Source: Linum tenue
Taxonomy: Eukaryota > Streptophyta > Magnoliopsida > Malpighiales > Linaceae
NCBI GenBank assembly: GCA_946122785.1
Contig: CAMGYJ010000003.1
Span: 32,567,811 to 32,631,810, forward strand
Direction: 5' to 3'
Length of the DNA: 64,000 nt
In this document: piece after piece, positions 34,407 to 46,350 of the stretch
Layout: the number at the start of each line of letters is the position of its first letter
Position numbering within the stretch: position 1 is the stretch's first letter
The notes under the pieces: model-generated
Databases searched by the model: none
The model's input: only the letters and a program-made list of their open reading frames with translations
What the model was told of the DNA's origin: nothing
Program-made: the position numbers and the translations under genes

Positions 34407-35884
34407 GGCGAATTGGCGGAGAAGCTCCCAGGGCGGAAGCGAAACGAAGTTGATAAGTGTGGAAAGTTTGGTCCTTACATGACCACCACTCGAACGGCCA
34501 GGTACCAATTTGATCACCAGATTTGCATATACATGTCATTTTAGGCATCAAAATTTTATTTCTTAAACAATTAAAACACCATTCTAATTTGTTACAATTT
34601 CGCTTTGGACAAAAATAACCATATCCGTAAATACTTATTCCAATTCTACATAATCGGGAAGGGTGGGTAAGACGTGAATAAAATTCGAAACCGAATATTG
34701 TAGATGATATGCATGGTTCTTCATTATCCAACTCAAACCCGAACTCGCTCAATTGCATATGTATTTTATTTGTAAATGATCTTTATTTTTCTCAATATAT
34801 TGATATTGGAGATTTATCCTGCATTTTTAAGATTTTCATGGAATTGTATGGCTTTTAACTAATTTTCATCGTTCTAATAATTAATTCTTGTATATTTTCA
34901 CTTTTGTACTATCAGTATACATGTACTTGATAACATGTTGGTTGAAATTATAAAGAAACATTATTATTTTTTTATAGAGGTGACGATTTTATAAAGAAAC
35001 ATTATTATTCATGGATAATTGTGGATCTCAAAATCCGACGAGGTATGGGTATGCATGATTATGATATTCTACTAGATTATTGTATGGGTATAGGTATATG
35101 TAAAACCCGAACTATTTTCGGGTAGGAATGGATATGCATTATCTGAAGGCGAGCCGATTTCTTGTCATCCCTAATTTGATTTAACCTCTTTGAATGGCTG
35201 GAGTGAACCATGGATACAAATCCAGGGCCGCCCGTTTTTTCTTTATGTTTAAACAAATGAATGAAAAATCGTACTGCACCGGCGGTTCGACCAGAAAAAT
35301 CTCTTATCATAGACTAAACTAGTAGGCGGCATTTAGCGGTATGAAATGGTTGAACTATGACTAAACCACGATTTCAGCATAAAAGATCCTATCATTGACT
35401 TTTCCATCATAGTTTAAATATACTATAGTCGTTAGAATAATCTAGATAGTTTTTTTTTTATAGAAATAATCTAGATAATTGAAAGCGAGTAAAAAAGGCA
35501 AACTCGATATTATCAATTGCTAACGTTCAATTAAAAACAGAATAATTAAAAAGAAAATAGGAACCACGTGATGTGATCCCCTAAAAAAGAAGGTGATCAT
35601 ACTCTACTATTAACTAATCGTCTTGGCCGTTGGCCGGATAAAAGCATAATTTTAAGAATTTCACTTTTGTATACTATTAATATTAAGAAGGTTAAATATT
35701 TTTATCGCCTTAGTAATATACTAAACAATAAAAGAATGTGAATATTTAATTTATCAATAGACCTCTTGCTAGTAATTTTGATGATTTATCTTAACTTTCT
35801 ATTTCAAAAGTAATTATTACTATCATGATGATTTATTCATTTGAAATAAGGGATAAAATATAAGCCGGTAAATTCATATCACAG
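34407..35884. other. ATAB2 upstream region, AT-rich
   Basis: The first 100 bp are presumably the ATAB2 leader and promoter (gene reads leftward). From about 34640 to 35173 the sequence resembles a decayed hAT MITE: it ends GTCATCCCTA at about 35164-35173 like the other TAGGGATGACAA elements and holds 'aacccgaa' words, but I cannot find its left end or a target duplication. A 20-bp phrase 'tataaagaaacattattatt' occurs twice near 34950 and 34990. The rest is AT-rich with no gene. Confidence 0.35.
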
Positions 35885-36190
35885 GTGATGCTCAGATGGT
35901 GTTATCGCAGTTGGTGTCTGATGCGACTTATGATTCTAAACGAGGAGCGATCTTGCGGGAGTTACACTCTTCTACGCCAATTATCATTAGTTCATTTCGC
36001 TTTTACACCACGAGAAGCAACTTGGGCTACCCATTTAGTTGCACGTCGTGCCCTACGTTATCATGGTCTACATAATGGTCTTTACGATTTCATATAACTT
36101 GTCGCATTTTTAGTCAGCCAATGTACCGTAGTGTTCGTGGTACCCGTCATTATCCAACTTATCTGCAATGATATGACAAAAAAAAAAAAA
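35885..36190 (+). pseudogene. LINE 3' end relic with poly(A)
   Basis: The frame at 35885-36097 contains FTPREATWATHLVARRALRYHG, which follows the pattern of the C-terminal end of LINE RNase H domains. It is followed by about 80 bp of 3' sequence and a run of 13 A at 36178-36190. The order fits a strongly 5'-truncated LINE insertion. I could not identify a target duplication. Confidence 0.5.
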
Positions 36191-38091
36191 GACAAATAAT
36201 GGATGGACATTAACATTAGTTCCATTCAAGTATTTTAGTGAAAATTCACTAAAAACCAAGAATCTATAATGTCTTTATTCAAAATAATATAAAAGCCTAT
36301 TAGTTTTTTTTAACATATGTGATATTTATGATTATTGGTTAATTTGATACATTATTGTCTTTCTAAGTGGGTAGCCAAGTTAGGGTAAGAAAATATAACT
36401 TTTTAGTTTTATCCAATTATATGCATTTTCATACTCAATGTACAATGAATCTTATTTTGGATGTTATTTTTCAAAATAGTGGACAATAAGTATACAGTGC
36501 CAAATCTTATTCATTGAACACTTGAGCTACTCTTTGTCAGCTCAGTTAAAGTTTTTAAGTCTTGTGGCTTACTTTCTTTTAATGAATTGTTGAATTATAT
36601 TTCATAAAAAAACAACAGTTAATATGGCAAACACCCCTTGTCACTAAGTAAACTATGATAATATATCTATAGTGATTACAAACTGCATACTAAGCCATGC
36701 ACAAGTACAGTAATTTGAGAACTTAGAAAACATATAAGTCTCATTGCCATTACAGATAAACTCAACATCTTTTTTGACGTGCTAAACCACTTCTGCCATT
36801 CCCTTTACTTGGTTGCGGAATCTTGCAGCACATCTGTCCCTCCAAATACAAATGTTCATTGTCTACCAAATCACCCTTCCAGCTTTTGAAGTTACTGAAA
36901 AAGTCATAGAAGTGAGTAATTGCCCACAGATATGATCATCCACCATAATAAAGCGCCATAGACTGAAATCGGCCTCATGAGTCATGAGCAACTGTTTACC
37001 GCTAAAAAATAATTTTGTATCACATTAATTATTCACAAGACATTTATTGTCTTTATAAGGTCAGATCAATTATAACAATTAATTATATTTAAACTGGGTC
37101 TTATGTTACAAGATTTTAAGCCCAAATGGCAAAATCTCTAAGAGGGTATTATTTCATCGTGAGGAAGCTAAGTCTGCTAGACCACGATCGTCGTGAGTCT
37201 ATTAGACCCTGCTGGTTTGAGATCAAGAAGGCTTTGGCCGCGAAATCAGACCATGAGGGTCACAAGTGTGCATTGTGAAGTTTGGTAGACCTCGTTGGTC
37301 GTGAGATCTAGACCACGTTCGCCGCGAGTCTGCTAGACCACGTTGATCGTGAGATCTAAACCAACGAGTTGGACATGAGAAGGAAAGCTACGCGGGGAGA
37401 GGGATGTCACGAAATATACTAAGTCTGGGAAGAGATCAAAACGCAAAGTTTCATTAAAATGACAGGTAAATTGTCCAAATTACCTTTCCGTGAAACTCTT
37501 ACAGGCCTAGAAATCCTAATCCCTGAAATTTCAACCCATGTTTTGCCTTTATATATTATGTAGAAATATAAATAACTTAAGATAAAATATAAATATAGAA
37601 GTATCATCACCAAACATATTTCTAGAGTTTCATCAAAGAAATAACAATAAATAAAATGTAATTTAGTTGGTTATAAATATAATGCTCTTTCGTCATTTAA
37701 GTGACCAAGGTTTGAACTCCAATGATAACATTTTTAATATATAAACATGAACCAGGTGCAATGACAAAAATGACCTTTCTAGAATCACTCTCAGGCCACG
37801 AAATTTGAAATGGGAGAATTCCAACCCATGTTTTGCTTTTATATATTTTGTAGATTATTTTTGTTATTTTTTATGGATTATTTTTGTTAAACGTAATAAT
37901 TCCAAAAATTACAAAATATAATTTGAATTCGAATTTTTTAATAGTTTTTGGGCTTACGAGGCAATGACATGTTTCGTTGACCGTTAGTCAACGGTGTTGA
38001 CTGTCCAACTTAATGGTTAACCCACGTATCGGACCAAACTAGACTATATGGTATATAGTTGAGGCCAGAATAGCAATTTCTAAAATCATGG
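36191..38091. other. AT-rich intergenic DNA with LTR-like words
   Basis: No gene is supported. At 37140-37390 the phrases 'ctgctagaccacg' and 'gtgagtctattagacc' recur several times, resembling the palindrome-rich U3 of the Athila-type LTRs in this window. The phrase 'acccatgttttgc' plus 'tttatatatt' occurs near 37530 and again near 37830, so part of 37440-37620 has a second, diverged copy at 37755-37870. It may be a solo LTR with a rearranged end. Confidence 0.3.
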
Positions 38092-39045
38092 TAGAGATAA
38101 CAACAAAACCCGAACCCACGGGTATCCTACCCGTCCCAACCCGTGTTGATGGGTTTTGGGCCGGATTCGGGTTTAAACCCATTTACTATTCACCGGGTTG
38201 GGTTGGATTTGAGTTTAGGTAAACCCGCCCCATGGGTACCCGCCCACATCCATATAACTAATTTTTCCGGTATATTTAATATTTTAAACAACTAATCTTC
38301 TTTGGGGTCATTTGGATGCAGGTTTTGGGTGTGGGATTTGGGCACAATCCTACATAATGTGGGATTTTATTAAAATCACTCGTTTGAAAAGCAATTATAT
38401 GATAAGAGATTTTAAATATTAGAGATTTCAGAAACCCACAATTGTGGGATTATGAAATAGCTGATGGTGATCAGCTATTTTGAAATCCCACACAAATTCC
38501 ACAAATTAAAAACCTTGGTTTTTAAACCAGTGATTTGAGCCAAAATCCCACAAATTTAAAACCTGGATCCAAATGACCCCTTTATGTTTGTGGAGACATG
38601 TCTAATTTTTTCTTTCTAATTGTGTAGAGTTGATATTATCGAGTGGAGAGTGAAGAAACTTAATTGACAAGGAGGAAGAAGATTTCAATTAATCATGTTG
38701 TTTATGGATAATTTGTGATTTGCTTAAATTTTCTTGAGTTTTCTAGATTGGTATTGAACAATTTGTATGGTTAATTTGTGATTTGCTTGAATGTTTTAGA
38801 ATGGTGTTTTGTATATGGATAATTTGTATTGAAATATTGATATTTGACTTTTTTTATTTATAGAAACTTGTTACTGTAAATTTTTTACGACAAAAACCCA
38901 TGGTACCCATCAACCCGCGGATACCCGACGGGTTGGGTTTGAGTTTTTCAAATCCAGTGGGTTTTACCCCAGGTTTTTTTCACAGATAAACCCATGGATT
39001 TGGGTTTGACAAAACTCGACCCAACCCTATCCATTGTCATCCCTA
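38092..39045. mobile_element. TAGGGATGRCAA-type hAT MITE
   Basis: The ends are TAGAGATAACAA on the left and TAGGGATGACAA read inward from the right. It is flanked by AATCATGG (38084-38091) and AATCACGG (39046-39053), an 8-bp duplication with one mismatch. Subterminal 'aacccatgggtaccc' words and an AT-rich centre match the element at 40654-41355 in reverse orientation. A Tourist-like MITE (38304-38580) sits inside; without it the element is about 680 bp. Confidence 0.85.
38304..38580. mobile_element. Tourist-like MITE nested in the hAT MITE (277 bp)
   Basis: The ends are GGGGTCATTTGGATGCAGG on the left and GGGGTCATTTGGATCCAGG read inward from the right, continuing to TTTT. TTT flanks both sides (38301-38303, 38581-38583), consistent with the 3-bp duplication of PIF/Harbinger elements. 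The reading of the interrupted hAT MITE continues smoothly across it when compared with 40654-41355. Confidence 0.85.
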
Positions 39046-39365
39046 AATCACGGGCCAAAGTAGACTATTAGAGTATAATTAGAGTCAAAATAAGATACTA
39101 ACCCAATAAAATGTCTTTAATTGCCAACTCTTATTTGCAAACTACTTGGTTACTATTATTAAGCACAATTTACTCACCCTATCCGGGCCCTCTACACGAG
39201 GGACACTCACGAATCACAATTGCCTGAAACCCATAATCCTCGACGACAGCTACAAAATCGAAAAATTGAAGATCGTGGAGATGCGGCATATTTCCCATCG
39301 TGTTTTTATTTTTTACCTTTTTTGCCTTATGCCCTTATCCCTCCGTCTCTAAAAGCTAGACAGTT

Positions 39366-41853
39366 AGTTGCAAACGACCATGTGGAAGGCTAAGACCCTC
39401 TCCCTCGCTGGGAGAGTTACTCTTGTCTTATCTGTTTTAAATGCGCTCCCAACCTATGCTATGCAAACGACCATGTTACCTGCTTCTATCTGTGATGAGA
39501 TTGATCACATGATTCGATGGTTTGTTTGGGGATCACAGGAAGGAAAGAGGAAGGTCCATCTGGTTTCCTGGGAAAAGGTTTGTAGACCAAAACAACAAGG
39601 AGGGCTTGGTTTGCGGTCAGCTCAGAGCCTCAACCTTTCCTACATGGTGAAAATGGCATGGAGGATCCTCAACAACAAGGATGAGCTATGGGTGAGAGTG
39701 ATGCAGGGGAAGTATTTCCACCAACGGGAAGGGAGGATTATGGGAATGAAGAGCAGCGATCACTCCAGTTTATGGAGGGGCATTCATAAAGCGTTCCCAC
39801 TGATGCAACAAGCCACAGTGTGGAGCATTAGAGATGGCAGAACAACCGATTTCTGGAATCATCTTTGGATCGATCATGAAACTGTCTTGGGAGAACACTG
39901 CCTGAGAGCGTTGACAGAGGAGGAGCAATCAATGACTGTGGCTGAAATGGTTGATGACAAAGGTGAGTGGGACTGGAGACGCCTGGAATCTTTCTTTCAT
40001 AATGATATCCTTTGTTGTATTGCAGGAATGGAGACACTAGCTCGAGATTTGGGAGAGGACACGACGATTTGGGGACTGGAAAGGGATGGCAGGTTCAGGT
40101 TCAAGTCAGCCTACCTCCTCGTTGCCAATGAGACTGGGAACGATCCTGAACTGGGATGGAAAGAGCTCTGGTAATGGAAGGGATCAAGCAGAGTGAAACA
40201 TTTCCTCTGGCTCGTTCCGCACAACAGGCTTCTCACCAACCATGAAAGAGCAACCAGAAACATGACATCGGACGCAAACTGCAAAGCTTGTGATGGTGAG
40301 ATTGAAACTACTAAACATATTCTCGGACATTGCAAGAAGACGTAAGGCGATTCCTGAAGATTGACCATCAGCCACAGGATTTGAGGAACTTCAATCAATG
40401 GATGATGGACAATCTCAGAGAAGAGAATGGGGGGGGGGGGGGTTTCATATTTGGCATTGCTTGCTGGCTGATCTGGAAGCAGAGAAACGAAGAGGTGATG
40501 GATGGAAAAAGATACTATGAAGCCGTCCTCATTAGCAGAATCAGCTCGTGGGTTCGTGTGTATGAACAAGCAAGAATCAATGACGAAAGGAGCATACTGA
40601 GCATACCCTCGTGAGGGCTGGGTACAAATCTAGACTGATGGGTCGGTCCGATCTAGGGATGGCAATGGGCCGGGTTGGGTCGGGTTTTGCCAAACCCAAA
40701 CCCAAACCCATGGGTTTATCTTTGAAAAAAACCCGGGGTAAAACCCACTGGGTTTGAAAAACTCAAACCCAACCCAACCCGTTGGGTATCCACGGGTTCA
40801 TGGGTACCCACGGGTTTTGTCGTAAAAAATTTACAATTACAAGTTTTTATCAAAATTAAAGTCAAATATCAATCTCTCAATACAAATTATCCATATTTAA
40901 AACACCATTCTAGAAAATTTAAGCAAATCACAAATTAACTATACAAATTGTTCAACACCAATCTAGAAAACTCAAGAAAATTGAAGCAAATCACAAATTA
41001 TCCATAAATAACATGTTTAATTGAAAGCTTCTTCCTTTCAATTAAGTTTCTTTACTCTCCACTCCATAACATCAACTTCATTCTACACAATTAAAAAGAA
41101 AAAATTAGACATGTCTCCACAAACATAAATAAGATTAGTTGTTTAGAATATTAAATATACCGAAAAAATTAATTATATGGGTGGGCGGGTACCCACGGGT
41201 CGGGTTTACCTAAACCCAAACCCAACCCAACCCGGTGAATAGTGAACGGGTTTAAACCCAAACCCGGCCCAAAACCCGTCAACACGGATTTTACCCGCGT
41301 TGACCGGGTTGGGTCGGGTGGGTACCCGTGGGTTCGGGTTTTGTTGTCATCCCTAGTCCGATCTGAGTCAGGCAATGATGTTGTAGGGGGTTAATTCGCG
41401 ACAAGCTTGGGCGCTGCCTGGAGGCCTTTGTGTGAAACCTGGGAAACTGGACAATCACCATGGCTGAGCTGAAGGGAGCTGAGATTGGCCTTCATCGAGC
41501 GTGGGAAATGGGATTCCGCAAGGTGGAACTCAAGCTGGATTCATCTATAGTAGTCACCATCATGAAGAACAACCTGGACCAAGACCATAGCCACGGTCTT
41601 ATTGCTGCTCGAATCGGAAAGTTTTTTATTTGGATTGGGATGTTTCTGTATCCCATGTTTATAGGGAGGGGAATTTTGCTGCCGATTATTTGGCAAGCAA
41701 AGGCCACGAGGCCACTTTTAGTACACATCCTTTTAATGTGTACGACCCAACTTTGTGTAACTGGCTCTTGTATGATTCCATGACAATCTCCATAGATCGT
41801 TCTATTGTTAATACGATTTAGGACGCCCCTGACGTCCGTCTTCCTTAAAAAAA
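39366..41853 (+). mobile_element. 5'-truncated LINE with terminal RNase H
   Basis: The open frame 39368-40174 starts in the region behind the polymerase (SLAGRVTLVLSVLNALPTYA, WFVWGSQEGKRKVHLVSW, PKQQGGLGLRSAQSLN) and runs to the zinc ribbon, then breaks at a TAA. The frame at 40330-40614 (FGIACWLIWKQRNEEVM) leads to RNase H, whose body lies at 41460-41820 (AELKGAEIGLHRAWEMGF, HVYREGNFAADYLASKGHEA) after the inserted MITE. A short A-rich stretch near 41847-41853 ends it. The upstream RT is missing, as expected for incomplete reverse transcription. It is a separate copy from the LINE at 18-24 kb. Confidence 0.8.
40654..41355. mobile_element. TAGGGATGGCAA-type hAT MITE in LINE RNase H (702 bp)
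   Basis: The ends are TAGGGATGGCAATGGG and, read inward from the right, TAGGGATGACAACAAAA. A perfect 8-bp duplication GTCCGATC flanks it (40646-40653, 41356-41363). Its interior is the reverse complement of the element at 38092-39045, lacking the Tourist insert. No coding capacity. Confidence 0.95.
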
Positions 41854-42627
41854 GACTCTTAGTTACATGCTAATGGTAATGGGCTTGGACCGGTCCGGGA
41901 TTTAGTTTCCATTCGGAGGCCAGCCCAACACTTGCGGTTTCTGCCGCTCCCTATGAATTCTCTTTCGCGGATAAAATCGACTAGGCAAAGGATTCGTGGG
42001 AGAGGTTTCGTTTCACGCAGCTTTCAATTCTCTTCCCTCCCGGTGGAAGCTCCTTCAATTTCCGAGGAAGGGAAGGGTCGCCGTGAAAGATATCTCTCTT
42101 TTAGGTCTGTCTCTCTCCCAGCCTCTCCTCCTAGTCGCTGTAAAGCTCTGATACTTTGTGATAACTCATGGAAGCTTTTGTGCTTGCTTTTTGTTCGATT
42201 GAATGCCAGTCAAGCTGTGTTGTTCTCATCCGCTTGCAGTTTTTAAGTTCAGAACTGGCTTCGGGTCGCCTTTCTCCTTGGTTTACGAGCAATTTCTTAC
42301 ATCGTTTGTGTCTTTTGAAAAAGAGATCCCCACTCCCCAGTGCTGGATCACTGTTGGGTAAACGATTTTGACTTGGCCTTTTTAAGTTGTGGAGTAACTT
42401 ACGAGTTGAGTTGATGGTTGCCCATTGCCGTTAGCTCAGGAGAAAATAGATGTAATGTCTTTCCTTTGCCGCAATTGATTGTGATTGGGGAGAAGATATA
42501 AGATCATTGGACCATTGCTAGTTATGCTAGTCTAAGTCATGTAGTTTGTCTACGATCTTATGTATGATGCAGTCTTATTCAATGCATAGGTACCTAAAGG
42601 AGCAGGCTTTGTCTGACTCGAGAGGCG

Positions 42628-45600
42628 ATGAAGTTTTCGGGTTATACTTTGATATCTTCATTTACTCCATTTCATTGTATTCCTCTCAAAAAACCTCGCA
42701 GATTACCTCTAGATATAAATTTCAAGACTGCATCGAAGATTAGAAGACTGTCCACGTATAATCAGAAGCAACAAAATCATTGCAAGGCTGAGATGGTTGT
42801 TGCAAAATATCCCCCTCCTCTTTTTAGGTGGGTATACACTTAAAAGTATTCAACTCCTTGGTCCACTGTATCCTCTCTTACTGAACAAGGTCAATTTCTT
42901 GGGTTTAGTGTTGCACCAATGATGGAGTGGACAGACGTCCATTACAGGACTCTTGCTAGGCTCATATCAAAACATGCATGGCTTTATACAGAGATGCTGG
43001 CAGCCGAAACAATTGTCTACCAAGAGGCAAATCTGGTATGTAGGTGAACTCTTGTCCAGGGGAATTTTTTTATCAATGCAATTGGGAAAAAAGAATGTGC
43101 TTTCCTTTAATGATGCCTAGGAACTTACCAACTTTTGACTTTTGATACAAATTTAAGTTTTATTTGCTCTAAAGGAACACAAACGTAGCTATGTTTTAGG
43201 TTCAAACTCCTCATCGCCTGTTTGAAAACAGAGTCAGTGTTATTCACTCATTGATGATATGTTCTGTAATGGTATGCTTTGGTTGAAGATTGCTTATTCT
43301 CCCTGTTTCTGCTTATGTTGTTCAGGACAGATTTTTGGCTTTCCCACCTGAGCAGCATCCCATTGTACTTCAGATTGGAGGAAATAATTTGGATAACATT
43401 GCAAAAGCAACAAAACTTGCTAATGCATATAACTATGACGAGATTAATTTCAAGTATGCAGAATCCTGTTTCCTTGTGCATCTTTGTAACAAAGTTTCCT
43501 TTCTACTTGAACTGATCCAAACTTTTCGTTATAATGTACAAGTTGTGGTTGTCCTAGTCCAAGGGTTGCTGGACATGGGTGTTTTGGCGTCCGTCTTATG
43601 CTTGATCCAAAGGTTTGATTATTCTTACTGGTTCCTCTTATAATACCATAAGATACATTCTTCTGTATGCATCTTCCACAATCTTGTCTTCCTTGCCAAA
43701 ATTTACAAGAAATTTTTACTTCTCAATTTTCTCACTGTAACTTTCGTGTTCATAAGGGAAGTTTGTTGGCGAGGCTATGTCGGTAATTGCTGCCAATACT
43801 GACGTCCCTGTCAGTGTTAAATGCAGAATTGGTGTAGATGATCATGATTCGTACAATGAGCTCTGTAAGTTCATGAGCTTGTGTTAAACTTAGTTCCTAT
43901 GCCAAGATCTCATGTTTGTTGATTTTATCTTCTTGGACTGATGAGCTGTTCGCTGTGTTGCTTAATTTTCATTCCAGGTGATTTTATATATAAAGTCTCA
44001 GCTCTGTCTCCCACTAGGCATTTTATAATACATTCACGGAAGGCTTTACTCAATGGGATCAGCCCTGCTGACAATAGAAAAATTCCTCCACTGAAGTATG
44101 GTCTTTGTAACTTAAGTTTCCCTGCTGAGTTCTGTATATGATTCATATGAGCACGAAACCAATATGTTACTGATGCAACTCAATAAAAAATCACAATTGG
44201 ACAAAACATTGAGTAAAAGAACACCGTTCTGATCATGATTTTAGCATGATTGCTAGACAACTTTATGTGTGCCATCAGAATTGATGATTACTGTCTATTG
44301 GTGCAGATATGAATACTATTTTGCTCTTTTGCGCGATTTTCCTGACTTGAAATTCACAATTAATGGAGGGATTAACTGTGTTGATGAGGTTAGTTTTCTT
44401 ACGGGTGTGAATACACCTATTTGTTTGTGCTGTCTGTATTTATACTTGGAAAATGTTCTTAGCTTGCTGTTGAAGTGCTTGCTGAGAACTGCCAGTGACA
44501 TTCATTGTTGGGTTTCCTGATGGGTATTATTTATCATTCCTATCTGATAGGCGAATGCAGCACTGAAGGCAGGAGCACATGGTGTAATGGTTGGGCGTGC
44601 TGCTTATCACAAGTATGATTTTTAGTTTGATGTTTGTTAGCTACATCAGTTAATTTTTAGTGGTACACGTATATATGTGAAGCTAATTGACATCAGAGAG
44701 ATGTGCCTTTTTAATGACTTGGGTCATGCTCACATGTTTAGGTTGGTGAAGAGTCATTATTATTATATATTATCAGGAGAAGGTGAAATGTGACTCATTT
44801 CCCAGCAACCTCTATTGGAAAGTATGACCTTGTTTAGGGATGGGGAACGGGATTTTGTGGGCAATCAAACAGATATGCAGAGAACTGTAAAATTTCAGAG
44901 GTTTCTATTTGGTTTCTATTTCGTTTTATAATAATTTGGACCGTATCCTTGAGGTTACTTCAGAAGAGGTAAAAAGGAGATTTTGTTTGCAAGGGAATTT
45001 GATTCTTGGGGATGGCAACCATATAGCGCTTCTATGGCACTTAAGAGAAAGTATCTCTTGAAGCTATTAGTATGAAGTGAATCCGAGTTCCTAGTCCTCT
45101 CAACTAAGCTTTTCTACCTTCTCTGGCATTCTAGTTTCTGTTTTTTCTGTCCACATGGCTTAGTATTTGTGTAAGCTAATGCTTAGGTTGAAACCGGTTA
45201 TGTTCCCGCAGTCCTTGGAATGTTCTGGGACATGTTGATACTGCAATTTATGGGGCACCAGCAAGTGGTCTCACTCGTCGTCAGGTGCAATCCCTTATCT
45301 TCTTTCCTCTTCATGTATCTGATTCGGTATATTCTGATGATTAACTTAATTGAAATTGGTTTTCCTAGATCCTGGAGAAGTATCAAGTGTATGGCGATGC
45401 TATTCTTGGTACCTATGGAAATGATAGGCCCAATGTACGTGATGTGATAAAGGTAAAGCACTGTCTAGAAGGGCACTCGTTTGGGTCACTGCTTAGCACC
45501 AAATTTATTCTATATTTGTTATTAAGTACCAAAAGATTATAGAATAATATACATTGTTCCTGTTTGAACCCTTCAATCTGTATCACCATTCTTGTATCTA

Positions 45601-45924
45601 AATTAGTCTCTTGTTTTATGCTCTCCACATGAACATATTCTCTGTGGTCCTCCATGCTAATATATTCAAAATGTGGTGCAGCCAATACTTGGATTCTTTT
45701 ATTTTGAGCCTGGGAACAGCCTCTGGAAACGCAAAGCTGATGCTGCATTCCAGCGCTGCAAGGTATTTTGATACTTACAATTTCTACATGGGTATGGGTA
45801 ACTAGGAACCAGTAATCATAATTCCCTGGCTTGAGATTTACTGGATGATTTAGCATATTGCTGATTGTGACTCATTATCTGAATTCGGTAGGATGATATA
45901 GCTTGAGCTTCATCTTGTGTTTTG

Positions 45925-45955
<31 letters not shown>

Positions 45956-46350
45956 ACTTGGTTTACAAATGCATTGGTGTTGTGGGAACAGAGAAGAGTG
46001 TTCCATGGACCAGATTCCTTCTGCATCTATCAACTGTCCCAACCAGGCTAAATGGTTTTTCTCATCTTAGTTTTAGATGAAACAGCTGCTGGCCTAACCT
46101 TAGTAGATGAATCTTTTCCAAGCCGTATGTTCTCTGGCTTTGTGTGTCTGTTTTCGTTTCATTCACGCATTTGAAAACTTCGCAGACAGTTAAATCTTTT
46201 TTCGAGGAAGCCCTTGTAGCAATTCCTGACCGAGTCCTGGATTCCACTATTACTGAAGCACCGATAGGCCGTGAAGATCTTTTTGCTAATGTCGAAGGTA
46301 TCCTCCCACCACCGTACGAGACTAGAGAAGAGGAGCTGGTGTATGCTTAA
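42628..46350 (+). CDS. tRNA-dihydrouridine synthase, 430 aa
   Basis: Coding exons: 42628-42827, 42909-43035, 43326-43453, 43543-43612, 43762-43864, 43978-44095, 44307-44388, 44551-44612, 45212-45284, 45369-45452, 45682-45762, 46186-46350. The chain totals 1293 nt in one frame with GT-AG introns. An in-frame stop 11 codons upstream fixes the ATG; a leader exon near 41950-42100 spliced to about 42576 is likely. The first 50 residues are Ser/Lys-rich and could be an organelle presequence. The FMN-dependent DUS domain follows: [30 protein letters not shown], the catalytic-Cys block [31 protein letters not shown], the [12 protein letters not shown] block, INGGIN and [13 protein letters not shown]. 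The enzyme reduces uridine to dihydrouridine in the tRNA D-loop; the sequence fits the DusA-type (U20/U20a) branch. The start of the transcript lies about 90 bp from the end of a LINE. Confidence 0.92.
45924..45950 (+). repeat. Poly(G) run of 27 in a DUS intron
   Basis: An uninterrupted run of 27 G lies in the intron between exons 45682-45762 and 46186-46350. Such a tract could form G-quadruplex structures, but uninterrupted G runs this long are also a common sequencing or assembly error. Confidence 0.8.

Noticed and set aside
37140..37390. Repeated 'ctgctagaccacg' words considered as a CRISPR-like or satellite array
   Set aside because: Spacing is irregular and copies are diverged; the pattern matches the palindrome-rich U3 of LTR relics in the window.
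41954..42246. A frame starting MNSLSRIKSTRQ that could be an N-terminal extension of DUS
   Set aside because: An in-frame stop lies between it and the DUS start at 42628 in the spliced exon, so it cannot be joined to the protein; at most it is an upstream open frame in the leader.
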